From an uncultured Anaerolineales bacterium (GTDB lineage Bacteria; Chloroflexota; Anaerolineae; Anaerolineales; Villigracilaceae), in NCBI GenBank assembly GCA_937928015.1, contig CALFXA010000050.1, positions 1 through 8,771 on the forward strand: a stretch of DNA of 8,771 nt. The letters run 5' to 3'. A model generated the notes under the pieces. The model saw only the letters and a program-made list of their open reading frames with translations. It had not been told where the DNA came from and made no database searches. Of the stretch, positions 6,070 through 8,771 are shown in pieces. Numbering within the stretch: the stretch's first letter is position 1; each line of letters opens with the position of its first letter. The position numbers were made by a program, and so were the translations under genes.

Positions 6070-7299
6070 CTAGGGTTTCTCACACAAGGCAGAAAACATC
6101 TGCTCGTACGCGTCCACACAATGGACGCGCGAATACTTGCCTTCGAGGCAGGTCCGTCCATTCTGGCCCATCTGGATAAGCGCGGGTCGGTCGGACTGCA
6201 ATTGGAGGATGGCCTCCGCCAATTCCTGCGGTGCCCCGGGCGGGACGTTCACGCCGCAGCCTGCCTCCGTGACAATGCGCATTACCTCGCTCCCGGGCGG
6301 GGTCACCGCCAGGATCGGGCGCGCGCTGGCCATCACGTTGAAGGTCTTGCTCGGCATCGACGAGAGCGCCGCGCCCGCATTGAGGGTCACCAGGCTTAGG
6401 TCCGCGGCGGCCAGCATCTCGGGGAAAACCTCACGCGGCTGGTATGGTAGAAAGCGGACGTTCGTCAACGAACGAGTCTTCGCCTCGGCTTGCAGGTCAT
6501 CCTTGCGGACGCCCTCGCCGACGATCACGAACTCGATGTCGTGATGGTCGCGCAGCAACTCGGCAGAATGCAACACGTCTTCGAGGCAGGAGGTCAGGCC
6601 GATATTGCCCGCGTACATCACTACGAACTGACCATCCAGGCCGTTCTGACGGCGGAAGGAATTGTGTTTCGGCAGCGGGCGGACCTGGTCGGGGTCGGCC
6701 CAGACGGGGATGACCTCCACCTTGGAGGCAGGCACGCCCTTGCCGAGCAGGTTCTCGCGGAAGTTCTCCGAGATGACCGAGATGCGTTGCGCGCGGCGAT
6801 ATTGGAATTCCTCGATGGCGCGGAAGAAGGCAATCAGCGGACGATTGGTCAGCACGCCCGCGGCGATGGCGGCATCGGGATACAGGTCCTCGATCTGGAG
6901 CACCCAGGGCACGCGCCACAACCGACTGAGCAGCCAGGCCGAGAGTCCCAACGGGAGCGGCGGCGAGTAGCTCAGGATCACGTCCGGGCGCGGGGAGAAG
7001 AGTCCGCCATAGAAAGCGGTCAGGCTATAAGTCCCGTAGTGCAGCAGGCGTGGCAGGACTTTCTTCGATGGCGAGATGTGGCTCCAGGTGCGGACCACCC
7101 GCACACCGTCCAACATCTCCACCGAGTAGAGTGGATTGCGATACCCCTCGAACACGCGGCCATAAGGGTAACTGGGTGCGCCCGTGACCACCGTCACATC
7201 ATGGCCGCGCCGGGCCAGGTCCACGGCCAGCTCGGTGATGAGCACCGCCGCGCTGACGTCCTCGGGAGCGTAACACTGGCCCATGAACAGAATTCGCAT
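6070..7299 (-). CDS. GT4-family glycosyltransferase, WbuB/WcaI-like
   Basis: Cytoplasmic, membrane-associated GT-B enzyme that adds a sugar from an NDP-donor to the lipid-linked acceptor. At 409 residues it has both halves: N-terminal MRILFMGQCYAPED (1-14) with RGHDVTVVTGAPSYPYG (31-47), VLQIEDLYPDAAIAAG (133-148), then the donor-binding half with VMYAGNIGLTS (227-237), FVIVGEGVRKDDL (257-269), VRFLPYQPRE (281-290) and MPSKTFNVMASARPILAV (315-332). The order and wording of these blocks match WbuB/WcaI-like enzymes (deoxyamino-sugar or fucose transferases) more than WcaL or RfaG types. The classical E-x7-E is not kept: the second Glu position is Asn321, as I expect for the PSK-type subgroup. 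The ATG overlaps the stop of the preceding glycosyltransferase gene by one base (TGATG), and the Shine-Dalgarno is weak, so translation is probably coupled. Donor and acceptor are unknown. Confidence 0.93.
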   Translation of the reverse strand: MRILFMGQCYAPEDVSAAVLITELAVDLARRGHDVTVVTGAPSYPYGRVFEGYRNPLYSVEMLDGVRVVRTWSHISPSKKVLPRLLHYGTYSLTAFYGGLFSPRPDVILSYSPPLPLGLSAWLLSRLWRVPWVLQIEDLYPDAAIAAGVLTNRPLIAFFRAIEEFQYRRAQRISVISENFRENLLGKGVPASKVEVIPVWADPDQVRPLPKHNSFRRQNGLDGQFVVMYAGNIGLTSCLEDVLHSAELLRDHHDIEFVIVGEGVRKDDLQAEAKTRSLTNVRFLPYQPREVFPEMLAAADLSLVTLNAGAALSSMPSKTFNVMASARPILAVTPPGSEVMRIVTEAGCGVNVPPGAPQELAEAILQLQSDRPALIQMGQNGRTCLEGKYSRVHCVDAYEQMFSALCEKP

Positions 7300-7301
7300 C
7301 A
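7297..7301 (-). promoter_or_regulatory. TGATG stop/start overlap between two glycosyltransferase genes
   Basis: On the minus strand TGA ends the first GT4 gene and its A begins the ATG of the second. With only a weak purine stretch upstream, re-initiation by the terminating ribosome is the likely way the second gene is translated, which would keep the two enzymes near equal amounts. Confidence 0.7.
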
Positions 7302-8453
7302 GGCTGACTCTCTTTGAAAGTTCGCGTCGGGAAAGACGATCTTCAACAGGCTGGCCACCACCGAGTCGACGCGAAACTCCTGCCCCTTGAGGTGGTTAGC
7401 CTCTCCCATCTCGCGCCGCATAGCGGGATTGCCCGCCAACAGAAGGATGGCCTCGGCCAGGGCGTAGCTATCCTTGGTTGGGACCAGGAAGCCGTTCCAG
7501 CCGTTCTTGATTAACTCGGGGAAGGTGCGGACCTGGGTGCTGATGACCGGTACCCCGGCGTGCATCGCCTCGATCAGCACGCCCGGGTGTCCTTCGGTAT
7601 CGTAGTAGGTCGGCAGGACCAGCGCGTCGTAGCGCGCGATCAACTGCGGACCCGTGCCCGCCTCCGCCACGCCGCAGTAGTGGACGTTGGGGAGCGTCTC
7701 CAGCCCTGCCAGGAATTCGTCGCGGATTTCGTCGTGGAGGGGGCCGTAGAAGTCACACACCAGCGGCACGTCGCACATCTTCTTGTACTGGTGCAGCGCC
7801 TCCAGCAGGTAAAGCGGACCCTTGAGGCGCGTGATATGACCGAGGTAGATCAGGCGGAACTCGTCCGAATGGACGCGGGCGTCGGGGTCCACGGCGGCAA
7901 GCGGCCTGCATCCAGGCAGGTAATGCGCATTGGGGCAACCCATCTTGTGCAAGTCGTCGCGCAGCAATTTGGTCTGAGTCAGAATGCCATCGGTGGAGCG
8001 CAGCACCCACAACAGGTACTCACGCAGCGGTTTCTTCTGCGCGTTGATGTACAGGTCCAGGCCCGCGCCAACAGGTTTGAGATAAAAGGGCTTGCGAAAC
8101 AGGCGCGCGATGAACAGCAGGATCGGAGCGAGGGTGATGGCGAACAGGTCGTTAGCGAAGACCAACGCCGCGTCGCAGCGTCCGATCTCGAACAAGAACT
8201 GCGGCAGGATCATCACCGTGCGGCGGACCTTCTCGAAGTTGAAACCCGTCATCTTCTTGCGGACATCCAGCCCGGGCGAAGTGTTGATCACCCGAACCTT
8301 CAGCGACGGGTAATGCACGAACTCGCCGAGCATGGCCTGCACCGTCAGCGGGGATCCGCCGATGGGCGGCGGCTTAGGGCCGACGAAGAGCAGGCGCTTG
8401 TCGGCGGTGACTGCCTGTGTCTGCACATTCTGGAGGGATTTAATCTGTTGCAT
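7299..8453 (-). CDS. GT4-family glycosyltransferase with E-x7-E motif
   Basis: GT-B retaining glycosyltransferase for repeat-unit assembly. From the ATG at 8453 it has 384 residues. Seen (numbered from that Met): RLLFVGPKPPPIGG (20-33), the glycine loop of the acceptor half; RLIYLGHITRLKG (200-212), the start of the donor-binding half; and EGHPGVLIEAMHAGVPVI (287-304), a full E-x7-E with Glu287 and Glu295; WNGFLVP (319-325) follows. In-frame ATGs also exist at 8486 and 8462. I prefer 8453 because AAAAGGA lies 8 bases upstream and the overlap with the lyase-like gene is then 14 bases instead of 47; the extra residues before it carry no recognisable motif. 8486 has a weaker GAAGAG upstream and remains possible. 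It has no obvious close named relative; the donor is unknown. Its stop shares a base with the start of the next glycosyltransferase. Confidence 0.9.
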   Translation of the reverse strand: MQQIKSLQNVQTQAVTADKRLLFVGPKPPPIGGSPLTVQAMLGEFVHYPSLKVRVINTSPGLDVRKKMTGFNFEKVRRTVMILPQFLFEIGRCDAALVFANDLFAITLAPILLFIARLFRKPFYLKPVGAGLDLYINAQKKPLREYLLWVLRSTDGILTQTKLLRDDLHKMGCPNAHYLPGCRPLAAVDPDARVHSDEFRLIYLGHITRLKGPLYLLEALHQYKKMCDVPLVCDFYGPLHDEIRDEFLAGLETLPNVHYCGVAEAGTGPQLIARYDALVLPTYYDTEGHPGVLIEAMHAGVPVISTQVRTFPELIKNGWNGFLVPTKDSYALAEAILLLAGNPAMRREMGEANHLKGQEFRVDSVVASLLKIVFPDANFQRESA

Positions 8454-8771
8454 TGGAGGCATCCTTTTGATCTGGGTTCGTCCCATTCAGAAACTCTTCG
8501 AGGTTGGTGTACCCGTCGGCGTCGGCGTCGAGGGCGGAGTCGGAGGGATTATGCGGGTCGAAACCATGCTGAGACTCCCACAGGTCGGGCATGCCGTCAT
8601 GGTCGGAGTCGTCGCACGGGGCGGCGGCAGGGATCGTCAGCCAGCCGCCGACCTGGGCGGGATCGTCGATGATGCGGCCCGTCCCGTTTTGCACGTCAGC
8701 CACGATGCGCGCATCTATGCTGTCCTGCCGCTGGAAGAAGGTCTCGTCACAGGCCAGCCCGAGGTTCGCAC
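8440..8771 (-). CDS. pectate-lyase-like beta-helix protein, C-terminal end only, with acidic calcium-binding-like tail
   Basis: The frame is open from the right window edge to TAA at 8440, giving 109 residues of a larger protein whose 5' part lies outside. A GTG at 8703 is in frame, but the reading frame continues upstream without a stop, so it is not the likely start. FFQRQDSIDARIVADVQNGT (fragment residues 11-30), then GRIIDDPAQVGGW, is the ending I know from PL1-type pectate lyases and related right-handed beta-helix proteins. It is followed by DDSDHDGMPDLWE (53-65) and LDADADGYTNLEEFLNGTNP (80-99), two acidic Asp-rich loops of the thrombospondin-3/dockerin-like calcium-binding type. Such proteins are normally secreted and act on acidic polysaccharide by beta-elimination. 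Being first in this group, it may trim or release the polymer made by the downstream genes, or degrade an external one. The catalytic part is not visible, so activity is not certain. Confidence 0.8.
   Translation of the reverse strand, partial: ANLGLACDETFFQRQDSIDARIVADVQNGTGRIIDDPAQVGGWLTIPAAAPCDDSDHDGMPDLWESQHGFDPHNPSDSALDADADGYTNLEEFLNGTNPDQKDASNATD
8462..8468 (-). promoter_or_regulatory. Shine-Dalgarno AAAAGGA inside the end of the lyase-like gene
   Basis: The minus strand reads AAAAGGA, eight bases, then the ATG at 8453. It lies within the coding end of the upstream gene and decides my choice of start for the first glycosyltransferase. Confidence 0.5.

Noticed and set aside
6070..7299. 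Loss of E-x7-E taken as an inactive glycosyltransferase
   Set aside because: The PSK-type subgroup of GT4 enzymes, as I recall it, commonly lacks these glutamates, and all other blocks are intact.
6490..7317. Plus-strand open frame of 275 codons over the second glycosyltransferase
   Set aside because: Shadow of the GT4 gene; no family features or upstream ribosome site of note.
7560..8672. Plus-strand open frame of 370 codons over the first glycosyltransferase
   Set aside because: Antisense to a GT4 gene with a clear E-x7-E motif, runs into the lyase end, and ends in an Arg/Gly-rich stretch of no known type.
8440..8703. Stand-alone 87-residue protein starting at a GTG
   Set aside because: The same frame stays open to the window edge and the residues before the GTG continue the pectate-lyase-like ending, so it is the end of a larger gene.

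Overview
The window is part of one long polysaccharide or glycan assembly operon. All nine genes lie on the minus strand, so transcription runs from the right edge towards the left edge. Gaps between genes are at most 43 bases, two gene pairs overlap, and I see no clear internal promoter, terminator, RNA gene, mobile element or CRISPR array. The DNA is visibly GC-rich, which gives long open frames on the antisense strand that I treat as shadows. The organism is a GC-rich bacterium. The flavour of the proteins (LegB-like dehydratase with a DegT-family transaminase, pectate-lyase-like protein with a calcium-binding tail) makes me think of Chloroflexota (Anaerolineae type), but this is a weak inference.

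In order of transcription: (1) 8771-8440, C-terminal end of a secreted pectate-lyase-like beta-helix protein with an acidic, probably calcium-binding tail. (2) 8453-7299 and (3) 7299-6070, two different GT4-family glycosyltransferases, the second joined to the first by a TGATG stop/start overlap. (4) 6026-5094, a FemAB/GNAT-like acyltransferase. (5) 5051-4518, a small cysteine-containing protein of unknown function. (6) 4487-2859, a membrane sugar-phosphate transferase (initiating phosphoglycosyl transferase). (7) 2840-1845, a LegB-type NAD-dependent sugar-nucleotide 4,6-dehydratase. (8) 1832-1122, a sugar-1-phosphate nucleotidyltransferase. (9) 1112 to the left edge, a PLP-dependent sugar transaminase that lacks only its last few residues.

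A plausible working model: the nucleotidyltransferase, dehydratase and transaminase make an activated 4-amino-4,6-dideoxy sugar. The phosphoglycosyl transferase loads the first sugar phosphate on the polyprenyl carrier. The two GT4 enzymes extend the repeat unit, the acyltransferase decorates it (possibly on the amino group), and the lyase-like protein acts on finished polymer outside the cell. No flippase, polymerase or export gene is in view, so the operon must extend beyond the window.

The most unusual item is the phosphoglycosyl transferase. Its domains are in the reverse order of the well-known WbaP-type enzymes: the catalytic domain comes first, and the four-helix membrane block plus Rossmann domain come last. 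Its catalytic Asp-Glu pair reads Asn-Glu. The second is the unrecognised cysteine-containing protein encoded immediately before it.
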